Under the pieces are notes generated by a model. That model was not told the origin of the DNA. It worked only from the letters and a program-made list of their open reading frames with translations, and made no database searches. Below are positions 1 to 7,048 of a stretch of DNA of 64,000 nucleotides, one piece after another (the first letter of the stretch is position 1; each line of letters opens with the position of its first letter). Source of the DNA: JBLMXQ01 sp050257855. GTDB taxonomy: Bacteria; Acidobacteriota; Vicinamibacteria; Vicinamibacterales; CAVVIG01. A program made the position numbers and the translations under genes. The stretch spans positions 1 to 64,000 of the forward strand of contig JBLMXQ010000018.1 of NCBI GenBank assembly GCA_050257855.1. The letters run 5' to 3'.

Positions 1-315
1 CTGCTCGCCGGCTTCGCGACGCTCTTCATCCTCGTCACGTTGTGGATCCTGGAGTCCATGGAGCCGCAGGTGTTTCAACACTTCCTGCTCACCATGAAGA
101 TGAAGGACCCGTCGAAGCTGAGGCCCGCCATCGAGGGACTGTTCAAGCGTCAGCACGTCGGCTGCGAGCTGCGAAGCACCGCGGACGACGAGGTCAGCTA
201 CGAGCTCAAGATGCCGCTGAACAAGAACACCGACAAGCTCTCCAATGCGCTCGCGGCGCTCGATCCCGGACGGCAGATCGAGATGACGTGGGAGAAGGAG
301 AAGGTGAAGGCGTGA
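1..315 (+). CDS. C-terminal part of an MgtC/SapB- or DUF4956-like membrane protein (5' end outside window)
   Basis: The frame is open from the first base, so the N-terminus lies upstream of the window. The visible 104 residues begin with a hydrophobic segment (LLAGFATLFILVTLWIL) that would be the last membrane helix. A soluble alpha/beta tail of about 85 residues follows and ends in a charged WEKEKVKA. A last helix followed by a small cytoplasmic domain is the layout of MgtC/SapB and DUF4956 proteins; which family it is cannot be decided from this piece. The stop overlaps the GTG start of the next gene in a GTGA, so the two are probably translationally coupled. The membrane-protein call is fairly safe, the family call is not. 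Confidence 0.5.
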   Translation: MLAGFATLFILVTLWILESMEPQVFQHFLLTMKMKDPSKLRPAIEGLFKRQHVGCELRSTADDEVSYELKMPLNKNTDKLSNALAALDPGRQIEMTWEKEKVKA

Positions 316-1253
316 AGCCGCTGGCCCGAACGCTGCTCGCGACGGTGCTCGCCGTCGCCGCCGCCTGCGCGCCGCCGATCCGGCGGACGATCGCGCAGGC
401 GCCGACGCCGGCGCAGCTGGCCGAGCTGTGGCAGGAGCCGAAGGCGATCTCCGCGCGCGAGGTCACGTGGGGCCCGTGGGGCCGCCGCCTCGCGCCGGAC
501 GGCAGCAAGCCCTTCAGGTTCGTGAAGCGCAAGACCCACGGCCGCAGTCCCGGCTACCACGTCGTGGACGCGGAGGGGGTGGAGTGGAGCGTCAAGGAAG
601 GGACGGAGGCCGGCGTCGAGGTCGCCGTCTCGCGGATTCTCTCCGCCCTCGGCTATCGCCAGCCGCCCGTCTATTATCTTCCGCGGTGGACGCTGACCGG
701 CCGCCGCGACGCGGCGAAGCACCAGGGTCCGGCACGGTTCCGGCCGAAGCTGCCGGAGATCAAGGAGCGCGGCGACTGGTCGTGGCAGCAGAACCCGTTC
801 GTCGGTACTGAGCCGTACGGAGGGCTCCTGGCGCTGATGCTGATGCTCAACGAGACTGATCTGAAGAATTCCAACAACTCGTTGTACGAGGTCACGTCGG
901 CGGACGGGCGCAAGCACCGATGGTACGTCGTCCGCGATCTTGGTTCGGCGCTCGGCGAGACCGGCCGGATGAACCCGAAGGGCGGCGATCCCGAGCTGTT
1001 CGCCCGGCTGGGGTTCGTCACCGGCGTTCACGACGGGCGCGTGGCATTCGCGTATCACGGACTGCATCAGGAGCTTGCGCATCAGTTGACGCCGGCCGAT
1101 CTGCACTGGATGGTGCGGCTCGCCTCGCGCCTGTCCGACGAGCAATGGGCGGAGGCGTTCCGGGCCGGCGGCTTCAGCCCGCAGGCGTCGAACCTGTACG
1201 TTCGACGAATCAATGAGAAGATGGCGCAGGCGCGGTCGGTGTCCGCGAGATGA
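312..1253 (+). CDS. Putative lipoprotein of unknown function
   Basis: I do not recognise the family. The GTG at 312 is chosen because it overlaps the upstream stop (GTGA) and is followed by a lipoprotein-type signal, LLATVLAVAAAC, with Cys near residue 16. The mature part (about 295 residues) is soluble, rich in Trp and Tyr. A central stretch (FVKRKTHGRSPGYHV, then EWSVKEGTEAGVEVAV) resembles ATP-grasp or kinase-like folds only superficially, and I infer no activity. Its stop overlaps the ATG of the PAP2 gene (ATGA), so it sits in a three-gene operon with a membrane protein and a lipid-type phosphatase, which suggests an envelope role. Confidence 0.7.
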   Translation: MKPLARTLLATVLAVAAACAPPIRRTIAQAPTPAQLAELWQEPKAISAREVTWGPWGRRLAPDGSKPFRFVKRKTHGRSPGYHVVDAEGVEWSVKEGTEAGVEVAVSRILSALGYRQPPVYYLPRWTLTGRRDAAKHQGPARFRPKLPEIKERGDWSWQQNPFVGTEPYGGLLALMLMLNETDLKNSNNSLYEVTSADGRKHRWYVVRDLGSALGETGRMNPKGGDPELFARLGFVTGVHDGRVAFAYHGLHQELAHQLTPADLHWMVRLASRLSDEQWAEAFRAGGFSPQASNLYVRRINEKMAQARSVSAR

Positions 1254-2074
1254 CGGGCATGTGGCGCACCTTCGTGCTTGCCGCCGCGCTGTCGTTGAGC
1301 GCCGGTCCCGCCGCGGCGCAAGGCATCGTGCCGCAGCCGGCACCGCCGCAGCCGCCGCCGCGCCATACGGGATTCAAGGCCATGCTCGTGGAGCTCGGTA
1401 AGGACATGAAAGAGCTCCCGTCGCACGAGAACTTCGTCTGGGCGGGCGTCGGCTCCGGACTCGCGCTCGCGGCGCATCCGTTCGACGATCGCGTCAACCG
1501 CGGGGCCACCGGGAGCGACGTGGCGCGGGACGTCTTCGAGCCCGGCAAGTATATGGGCGAATTGCCGGCGCTGCTGGGGAGCGCGGTGGCGGTGTACGCC
1601 GTCGGGCGCCTCGAGGACGAGCCGCGCGTGTCGCACACGGGCATGGATCTGATCCGGGCGCTCGCGATCTCCGAAGGGCTTACCCAGGCGCTGAAGTACG
1701 CGACGCGCCGCGAGCGGCCGGATCATACGAGCCGCAACTCCTTCCCTTCGGGCCACGCGGCCGATACGTTTGCGATCGCGACCGCGCTCGAGCGTCACGC
1801 CAACTGGAGATTGTTCGTGCCCGCCTACGTATTCTCGTCGTACGTCGCCCTGTCGCGGCTGCCCGAGAACCGGCACTGGCTGAGCGACGTCGTATTCGGG
1901 TCGACGGTGGGCATCATTGCCGGGCGGACGGTCACCGGCCACGAAACGGCGAGCTATCCGCTGGCCGTCACGGCCGTGCCGGGCGGGGTCGCGGTGACGT
2001 TCGTCCGGCGCGAGCCGCCGAAGCCGCACCGTTCCTGCCGCGCCGGGTGTCCGGCCGCGGGCGAGTTCTGGTAA
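1250..2074 (+). CDS. PAP2-family phosphatase, exported
   Basis: 274 residues with a cleavable signal (residues 1-24, ending AAAQ). All three PAP2 superfamily motifs are visible: K149-x6-RP (KYATRRERP), PSGH at 166-169, and SR-x5-H at about 202-209 followed by W and D. These form the vanadate/phosphate pocket, with His169 as probable proton donor and His209 as nucleophile. PAP2 enzymes dephosphorylate lipid phosphates, undecaprenyl pyrophosphate or other phosphomonoesters; the substrate here is unknown. The protein has few long membrane helices, so it is probably a periplasmic rather than multi-spanning member. The start overlaps the upstream stop (ATGA). Confidence 0.88.
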   Translation: MTGMWRTFVLAAALSLSAGPAAAQGIVPQPAPPQPPPRHTGFKAMLVELGKDMKELPSHENFVWAGVGSGLALAAHPFDDRVNRGATGSDVARDVFEPGKYMGELPALLGSAVAVYAVGRLEDEPRVSHTGMDLIRALAISEGLTQALKYATRRERPDHTSRNSFPSGHAADTFAIATALERHANWRLFVPAYVFSSYVALSRLPENRHWLSDVVFGSTVGIIAGRTVTGHETASYPLAVTAVPGGVAVTFVRREPPKPHRSCRAGCPAAGEFW

Positions 2075-2119
2075 CCTGACGGCCTGGCCGGCGCGCGTTC
2101 CGCGCTCGGTGTCCGTCCG

Positions 2120-3592
2120 ATGGTAGCCCACCGCGTCCGCTTCGCTCCGTCCCCAACCGGCTACCTGCACGTCGGCGGCGCCCGCACGGCGCTCTTCAAC
2201 TGGCTGTATGCGCGGCGGCACGGCGGGGTGTTCATCCTCCGCATCGAGGACACGGACGTCGAGCGCTCGTCGGGCGAGATGGTCGAGGGGATTCTCGACG
2301 GCCTGCGCTGGCTCGGCTTGGACTGGGACGAGGGGCCGGGCATCGGCGGTCCGCACGCGCCGTACTTCCAGTCGGGCCGCCTCGATCGGTATCGCGCGGC
2401 CGCCGAGCGCCTCGTCGAGACCGGGCACGCGTACTACTGCTACTGCACGCCCGACGAGCTGAGGCTGCGGCGCGCCGCCGCCGAGGCAGGGGGCGCCGGC
2501 TGGATCTACGATCGCGCGTGCCTGAGGCTGGCCGCCGAGGACGTCGCTGCGCGCGAGCGGGCCGGGATGCCGCGCGCGATCCGGTTCAAGGTGCCGGCCC
2601 AGCCGATCATCGTCCAGGATCTCGTCCACGGCTCGATCGCGTTCGACGGCGCGCACGTGGAAGACTTCGTCGTCCTCCGCTCCGACCGCCATCCCACCTA
2701 TCACCTCTCCGTCGTCGCCGACGATGTGGACATGGGCGTGACCGACGTGGTGAGGGGCGACGACCACATTTCGAACACGCCGAAGCAGATCCTGCTCTAT
2801 CGTGCGCTCGGCGCGGAGGTGCCGCGCTTCGCGCACGTGCCGCTGATTCTCGGCCCCGACAAGAAGCGGCTGAGCAAGCGCCATGGCGCGACCTCCGTCA
2901 TGGAGTACGCGCGCCAGGGCTATCTGCCGGAAGCGATGGTCAACTTCCTCGCGCTGCTCGGCTGGTCGCCGGGCTCGACGGATCAGGAGGTCTTCACGCG
3001 CGACGAGCTCGCCGGCATCTTCTCGCTCGAGGGCATCAGCGGCGGCAACGCCGTCTTCAACCCCGACAAGCTCGACTGGTTCAACCAGCAGCACATCGCG
3101 CGGCTGCCGCCGCCCGAGCTGGCGCGGCGGCTCAAGCCCTGGTTCGAAGCAGCGGGACTGTGGCGCGACGAGTACGTCGATGGCCGCCACGCCTGGTTCT
3201 TTGCCGTGCTCGAGCTGCTCAAGCCGCGGGCGAAACGGCTCGGCGATTTCGTAGGCCAGGGGCGGTTTTTCTTCACGTCGGCCATCGAGTACGACGCGGC
3301 GGCGGTCGAGAAGCATCTCGCGCTGGCGGACATGGACGCGCACCTCTCCGCGCTCGGCGCCGCGCTCGCGACGCTGCCGGCCTTCGATCCGGCCTCGATC
3401 GAAGGGGCGCTGCGCGCGACGGCGGCGGCGCGCGGTGTGAAAGCGGCGTCGCTCATTCATGCCGTGCGGGTGGCCCTGACTGGCAAATCGGTGAGCCCCG
3501 GGCTCTTCGAAGTCGCCGCGCTCGTCGGGCGCGACGAGGTGCGGTCGCGCCTGGCGGCGGCCGTCCGGCTGACCTCGTCGCCGCGTTCCTGA
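2120..3592 (+). CDS. gltX: Glutamyl-tRNA synthetase
   Basis: Class I aminoacyl-tRNA synthetase of 490 residues, the usual bacterial GluRS length; it charges tRNA-Glu with glutamate using ATP in the cytoplasm. The N-terminal RFAPSPTGYLHVGGAR carries the HIGH-type signature (HVGG, residues 17-20). The KMSKS equivalent is KRLSKRHG, near residues 248-256. The glutamate-specific IEDTD follows in the Rossmann fold. The C-terminal helical cage is the anticodon-binding domain and lacks obvious changes. No strong Shine-Dalgarno precedes the ATG at 2120. A perfect stem-loop lies 39 bases past the stop. Function is clear; discriminating versus non-discriminating specificity was not assessed. Confidence 0.97.
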   Translation: MVAHRVRFAPSPTGYLHVGGARTALFNWLYARRHGGVFILRIEDTDVERSSGEMVEGILDGLRWLGLDWDEGPGIGGPHAPYFQSGRLDRYRAAAERLVETGHAYYCYCTPDELRLRRAAAEAGGAGWIYDRACLRLAAEDVAARERAGMPRAIRFKVPAQPIIVQDLVHGSIAFDGAHVEDFVVLRSDRHPTYHLSVVADDVDMGVTDVVRGDDHISNTPKQILLYRALGAEVPRFAHVPLILGPDKKRLSKRHGATSVMEYARQGYLPEAMVNFLALLGWSPGSTDQEVFTRDELAGIFSLEGISGGNAVFNPDKLDWFNQQHIARLPPPELARRLKPWFEAAGLWRDEYVDGRHAWFFAVLELLKPRAKRLGDFVGQGRFFFTSAIEYDAAAVEKHLALADMDAHLSALGAALATLPAFDPASIEGALRATAAARGVKAASLIHAVRVALTGKSVSPGLFEVAALVGRDEVRSRLAAAVRLTSSPRS

Positions 3593-3630
3593 TACTTCCC
3601 AGACGCTTCCACCGCACAACTGCCTGACGG

Positions 3631-3652
3631 CCTGTCGCTTGACGGCGACAGG
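3631..3652 (+). terminator. Stem-loop after gltX, possible terminator
   Basis: CCTGTCGC, loop TTGACG, GCGACAGG: a perfect 8-bp stem with a 6-base loop starting 39 bases after the gltX stop. The downstream run is only GAAGAGGTTTT, so it is a weak intrinsic terminator at best. Confidence 0.4.
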
Positions 3653-3827
3653 GAAGAGGTTTTCCACCTGCGCGGTCCGCCGGCTTCGTACACGGAAAAG
3701 CTCTTCCTAAGTTCTTTTACTGCTGAGACTTACGGCTGGACTGTGGCATTCGAGTTGCAGCCCGGGTGTTTGGGCGCGGCGTGCCGGGAGGAGACGGCTG
3801 CCTCGGTGGCGGCCGGAGCAGGAGGGT

Positions 3828-4088
3828 ATGGTGGCCAAAGAAGATCGCGGCTTTGCATCGATGGACCGCAGCAAGCAGCGCGAGATTGCGAGCAAGGGCG
3901 GCAAGGCGGCGCATCAGAAGGGGACGGCGCACGAGTGGACGAGCGAGGAGGCGCGGGAGGCCGGGCGCAAGGGCGGGATGGCGAGCCATCGCCGCAAGCA
4001 GCAACAGCGGCAGTCGGGGGAGCCGGGCGACGGGGGAGGTCAGACGGGCGCGGCCGGCGAGTCGGACGGGGGCGGCTGGCTGCCCTGA
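3828..4088 (+). CDS. Small KGG-repeat stress-type protein
   Basis: 86 residues, very hydrophilic. It contains the KGG/YciG-type repeat twice: REIASKGGKAAHQKG near residues 20-34 and AREAGRKGGMASHRR near 42-56, followed by a Gln/Gly-rich tail. KGG proteins are small, often general-stress-induced proteins of unclear mechanism, in some species involved in osmotic or heat stress. The ATG is preceded closely by a strong AGGAGG (GCAGGAGGGTATG). It stands alone between gltX and tRNA-Gln. The tail after residue 58 is low-complexity. Confidence 0.8.
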   Translation: MVAKEDRGFASMDRSKQREIASKGGKAAHQKGTAHEWTSEEAREAGRKGGMASHRRKQQQRQSGEPGDGGGQTGAAGESDGGGWLP

Positions 4089-4202
4089 ATCGTGCGCGGT
4101 CCATGCGGACGACGCCCAGTGCCGGGCGCTGCGCTTGCCGGTCATGTTTTGGACCGGCTAGAATGGGGAGTTCGCGTGCCTCGCACGCGCGGCGCCGGGT
4201 AC

Positions 4203-4276
4203 TGGGAGGTCGTCCAACGGTAGGACACGTGGCTCTGGACCACGGTATCGGGGTTCGAATCCCTGCCTCCCAGCCA
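4203..4276 (+). tRNA. tRNA-Gln (anticodon CTG)
   Basis: A 74-nt cloverleaf. Acceptor TGGGAGG pairs with CCTCCCA, followed by discriminator G and an encoded CCA at 4274-4276. The anticodon stem is CGTGG/CCACG (4228-4232 and 4240-4244) with loop CTCTGGA and anticodon CTG at 4235-4237. The T-loop is TTCGAAT. It reads CAG codons. Its last 23 bases plus one downstream A are duplicated exactly at 9325-9348, the classic sign of a tRNA 3'-end used as an integration site. Confidence 0.95.
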
Positions 4277-4277
4277 A
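4254..4277 (+). repeat. attL-like direct repeat inside the 3' end of tRNA-Gln
   Basis: 24 bases from the T-loop to one base past CCA are identical to 9325-9348; the bases on either side differ at both copies. The 5.07 kb between them would be the integrated segment. No integrase gene is present inside it. Confidence 0.75.
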
Positions 4278-4420
4278 TTCAACTGCACGAGCAAAGCCGT
4301 CAATGGCCGCAACGACTTGCGGCTGATCTCGAACTCGCCGTCAAGAAATCGCCTGCGACGGCTTCAGTGAAGGTCCATCCCTAACTGGCGATCCTCCAGT
4401 GTCTTGACAGGAATCGGTAC

Positions 4421-4437
4421 GGTTCGAATCCCGAAGA
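4421..4437 (+). repeat. T-arm-like direct repeat, copy 1
   Basis: The 17-mer GGTTCGAATCCCGAAGA resembles the T-arm and 3' part of a tRNA. It recurs exactly at 11126-11142. It lies just inside the island, 144 bases after the tRNA, in the 304-base gap 4277-4580 that otherwise shows no gene. Confidence 0.55.
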
Positions 4438-4580
4438 GCCCGTGCGCGATCCGGAGGCGGCACGCTGCTTCGGCGATCGGCAATCGCGGTGACTGCCCAC
4501 CGCAAGAGACTCTGGCTATCAGTCGCCCCGTTCTCGCCTTCGGCTCCGCCGGGAACTGAGTATTGCGTTACGCTGTCACC

Positions 4581-5978
4581 ATGCGGCGGATCGTCTTCAC
4601 GACGCTTGGTGTCCTCAAGCGCTCGTTGCCTCGGTGCGCAGTGGAGCTCCGCCCGCGGGCGTTCAACGTCCTCGTCGCGGTCGTCGCAAGCGTCGTCTTC
4701 ACAGCCTCTGCTGAGGCGCAGCAGAGCCCAGGCATCGCGGCGCTGACGCGCGGCGTCGTCGCGGGCGACGCGCACGCCGTTGACAATTTCTGGAGCACGA
4801 TCGCGAGGAATTCGTCGCCCCTTCTGGAACCGATCCCCGGCGACGACGCGCACGTACGCGCGACTTTCCTTTGGAAGGATCCGGGCGACACAAAGGTCGT
4901 TGTCGTGGACGCGCGCTTTTTCGGCGTCGACCCCGCGACGGAACCGCGCAATCGGATGCAGCGCGTGCCGGGCACGAGTATCTGGTACCTCACGGTTTCC
5001 CTGCCGACGGACGCAGAAGTGATGTACCAGTTCTGGATCAACCCGCCGGACTCCGGCGCGGGAGCGCCAGGTCGGGCGACTCAGAGCTACGCGATACCAG
5101 ATCCGCTCAACGCGTACACGTATCCCGAGAAAGACGACCCGCTCTACGATCCATCGCAGCCATGGCGGATCGCCTCGGTCGCCCGAATGCGCGGTGCACC
5201 TGAAAATCCGTGGCTCGTTCGGAACGCCGGGGTGGCCCGCGGTACGTTTACTCAGCATTCGATCCAGAGCGCGCACCTGACGATGGCGAATCCGCGCAAC
5301 GTCTGGGTCTACACGACGCCTGGCGCGGTGCCGCAACGCCCGAACGTGCTCATCCTGTTCGACGGAAACACGACGTATCAGAGGCGCATTCCAACCGTCG
5401 CGATCCTCGACAACCTGTTCGCGGCGCACAGGATCGGGCCGACGGTCGCGATCTTCGTCGATAACGGCGCGCAGGCGCGCCAAGTGGACCTGAATTTCAG
5501 CGACCCGTTTCTGTCGTTTCTCACCGACGAACTGCTGCCGTGGGCACAGCGCCAGTACCACTTCACGGCCACCGCCGCGCGCACCGCGCTCGGCGGAGAC
5601 AGCCTGTGCGGATTGTTTGGCGCGTACGCGGCGCTCCGCCGACCCGACGTCTTCGGTGAAGTGCTCGGACAGAGCGCCGCCTTTCAGTTCAACAACAGCC
5701 ACTCGGTGGTCGACGGCCAGGCGCCGGAGTGGATCGTGCGCCAGTTTCAGCAGTCGCCGAAGCTCGCGGTGAAGTTCTACCTGGAAGTCGGCCTGATGGA
5801 GGACCGCTCGTCTGCGGGAAGCAACGTCACCCTTCTTTCGTCGAATCGCCGGCTGCGGGATGTGTTGACCGCCAAAGGCTACGCCGTGGAGTATCGTGAG
5901 GTCTACGCCGATCACAATCCCGTGCATTGGCGCCGAACGCTGCCCGATGCGCTGATGCAGCTGCTTCCGCCCGCGTAG
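4581..5978 (+). CDS. Secreted Fes/esterase-D-like alpha/beta hydrolase
   Basis: 465 residues. The ATG at 4581 is preferred over a TTG six codons upstream. An unusually long basic N-terminus (about 22 residues) precedes a hydrophobic export segment ending ASAEAQ. Residues ~60-190 resemble the immunoglobulin-like N-terminal domain of enterochelin esterase (Fes), with the aromatic-rich MYQFWINPPDS. The C-terminal half is an esterase-D-type alpha/beta hydrolase: FDG, then GGDSLCGLFGAY with the nucleophilic Ser (normally GGxSxGG), and a catalytic His near the end in YADHNPVHW. Fes-type enzymes hydrolyse ferric-siderophore esters; without siderophore genes nearby the substrate is uncertain. It lies in the tRNA-bounded island. 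Confidence 0.8.
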   Translation: MRRIVFTTLGVLKRSLPRCAVELRPRAFNVLVAVVASVVFTASAEAQQSPGIAALTRGVVAGDAHAVDNFWSTIARNSSPLLEPIPGDDAHVRATFLWKDPGDTKVVVVDARFFGVDPATEPRNRMQRVPGTSIWYLTVSLPTDAEVMYQFWINPPDSGAGAPGRATQSYAIPDPLNAYTYPEKDDPLYDPSQPWRIASVARMRGAPENPWLVRNAGVARGTFTQHSIQSAHLTMANPRNVWVYTTPGAVPQRPNVLILFDGNTTYQRRIPTVAILDNLFAAHRIGPTVAIFVDNGAQARQVDLNFSDPFLSFLTDELLPWAQRQYHFTATAARTALGGDSLCGLFGAYAALRRPDVFGEVLGQSAAFQFNNSHSVVDGQAPEWIVRQFQQSPKLAVKFYLEVGLMEDRSSAGSNVTLLSSNRRLRDVLTAKGYAVEYREVYADHNPVHWRRTLPDALMQLLPPA

Positions 5979-6114
5979 CAAACGAGTACGATCGCCGCGA
6001 TCTTCCGGACCCGGCCACGCTCACGCCGCGCGGACGAGCCAGCTGCAGAAGTCGTCCCGAACAGCCAGCCATAACATATTCCGTCACAATAACTTACAGT
6101 CGATCAACGTCCGT

Positions 6115-6133
6115 CTCGAATTCCTGCCTCTCA
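6115..6133 (+). repeat. Decayed third copy of the tRNA-Gln 3'-end repeat
   Basis: TCGAATTCCTGCCTCTCA differs at only about two positions from the tRNA-Gln 3' end over 18 bases. It splits the island into an esterase segment (4278-6115) and a toxin-antitoxin segment (6134-9325), as if two insertions had occurred in tandem. The gap 5979-6304 holds no other recognisable gene. Confidence 0.5.
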
Positions 6134-6304
6134 CACCCGCGAGCTCATTCTTCGACTTCGACTTCCGCTCGTCGAACTCGAAACCCGTCTCCAAGACTTC
6201 TCCACGTTCAGATTCACGCTGCCGTGCGACCCTGCAGCGCCCGAGTGATCACCAGGTCGAGAGCCCGCGACAGATCGACGGCCTCGAGGCGCTGCCTTGA
6301 AGGA

Positions 6305-6326
6305 ACCACAAGTGGTAAAATGTGGT
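6305..6326 (+). promoter_or_regulatory. Probable antitoxin operator
   Basis: ACCAC-AA-GTGGT is a perfect 12-bp palindrome (6305-6316). After AAAAT it is followed by a second GTGGT (6322-6326). It ends three bases before the antitoxin ATG. Phd/YefM antitoxins repress their own operons at short palindromes near the start, so this is the likely site of autoregulation. Confidence 0.5.
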
Positions 6327-6329
6327 CGC

Positions 6330-6605
6330 ATGCGCGAGAAACGAATCGGGATTCGGGAGCTGAAGACGACGCTGAGCGAATGCGTGCGCGAGGTGAAGGC
6401 CGGCAGGTCGATCGTCGTCACCGAGCATGGCCGGCCTGTGGCGCGACTCGTTCCCGAGGCGGTGTCGCTGCCGGATCGGGTCGAGACGCTCAGGCGGGCT
6501 GGAGCGATCGCGTGGAGCGGCCGGCGGCTGCGGTCCGCGCAGGCCGCGGGTAAGGTGCGCGGGAAGAGGACCGTCGCGGATCTGCTTGTCGAGAGTCGTG
6601 AGTGA
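6330..6605 (+). CDS. Phd/YefM-family antitoxin
   Basis: 91 residues. The N-terminal half has the Phd/YefM fold signature: IGIRELKTTLSECVREVKAG, then IVVTEHGRPVARLVPE. This dimerises and binds operator DNA. The C-terminal half is basic and Arg-rich (WSGRRLRSAQAAGKVRGKRT), followed by VADLLVE, the segment that in such antitoxins wraps round the PIN toxin. The ATG at 6330 is used rather than an in-frame start 11 codons upstream, because the palindrome lies between them. Its stop overlaps the GTG of the toxin (GTGA). The pairing with a PIN protein makes it VapB-like in function. Confidence 0.88.
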   Translation: MREKRIGIRELKTTLSECVREVKAGRSIVVTEHGRPVARLVPEAVSLPDRVETLRRAGAIAWSGRRLRSAQAAGKVRGKRTVADLLVESRE

Positions 6606-7048
6606 TCGCGTATCTTGACGCCAGCGCACTCGTGAAGCGGTACGTTGTCGAGCGCCGCTCACGAGAAACGATGGCGTTCATTGCCGATGCCGAAATCGCC
6701 GCGACATCGATCGTCAGCCGCGCCGAAGTGTCGGCGGCGCTCGCTCGGGCGGCTCGCACGAAACTCGTGACGCTCGACACGGCGCGAAAGGCCCAACGAG
6801 CATTCGCTGCGGATTGGCCGGATCTGGCGCGGGTTCCGGTTACGGAAGCACTTTCGGAGCGGGCAGAGGCCCTGGCCTGGGAGTTCGGCCTGCGCGGTTA
6901 CGACACGGTACAGCTCGCGTCCGCTCTCACTTGGCAAGACTCCGTCGGCGCCGACGTGGTGATCGCCACGTTTGATGCGGAACTGTGGACGGCTGCATCG
7001 ATGGCTGGCCTGAAAGCCTGGCCGGATAACCTGGTCAAAGCGCAATGA
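6602..7048 (+). CDS. PIN-domain toxin (VapC-like)
   Basis: 148 residues. The four PIN acidic residues are visible: D6 (IAYLDASAL), E42 (SRAEVSAAL), D101 (RGYDTVQLA) and D125 (ATFDAEL). PIN toxins are Mg-dependent endoribonucleases that cut tRNA or rRNA when freed from the antitoxin. The GTG start overlaps the antitoxin stop by four bases, and its own stop overlaps the next ATG (ATGA), giving a three-gene coupled transcript. Nothing suggests inactivation. Confidence 0.92.
   Translation: MIAYLDASALVKRYVVERRSRETMAFIADAEIAATSIVSRAEVSAALARAARTKLVTLDTARKAQRAFAADWPDLARVPVTEALSERAEALAWEFGLRGYDTVQLASALTWQDSVGADVVIATFDAELWTAASMAGLKAWPDNLVKAQ

Noticed and set aside
1082..3667. Very long open frame on the minus strand opposite gltX and the PAP2 gene
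   Set aside because: It is antisense to clear genes, Arg/Pro/Ala-rich with no motif, and is the usual by-product of high GC content. The same applies to long antisense frames opposite katG, the ADOPs, the AsnB operon and the CheB-CheR kinase.
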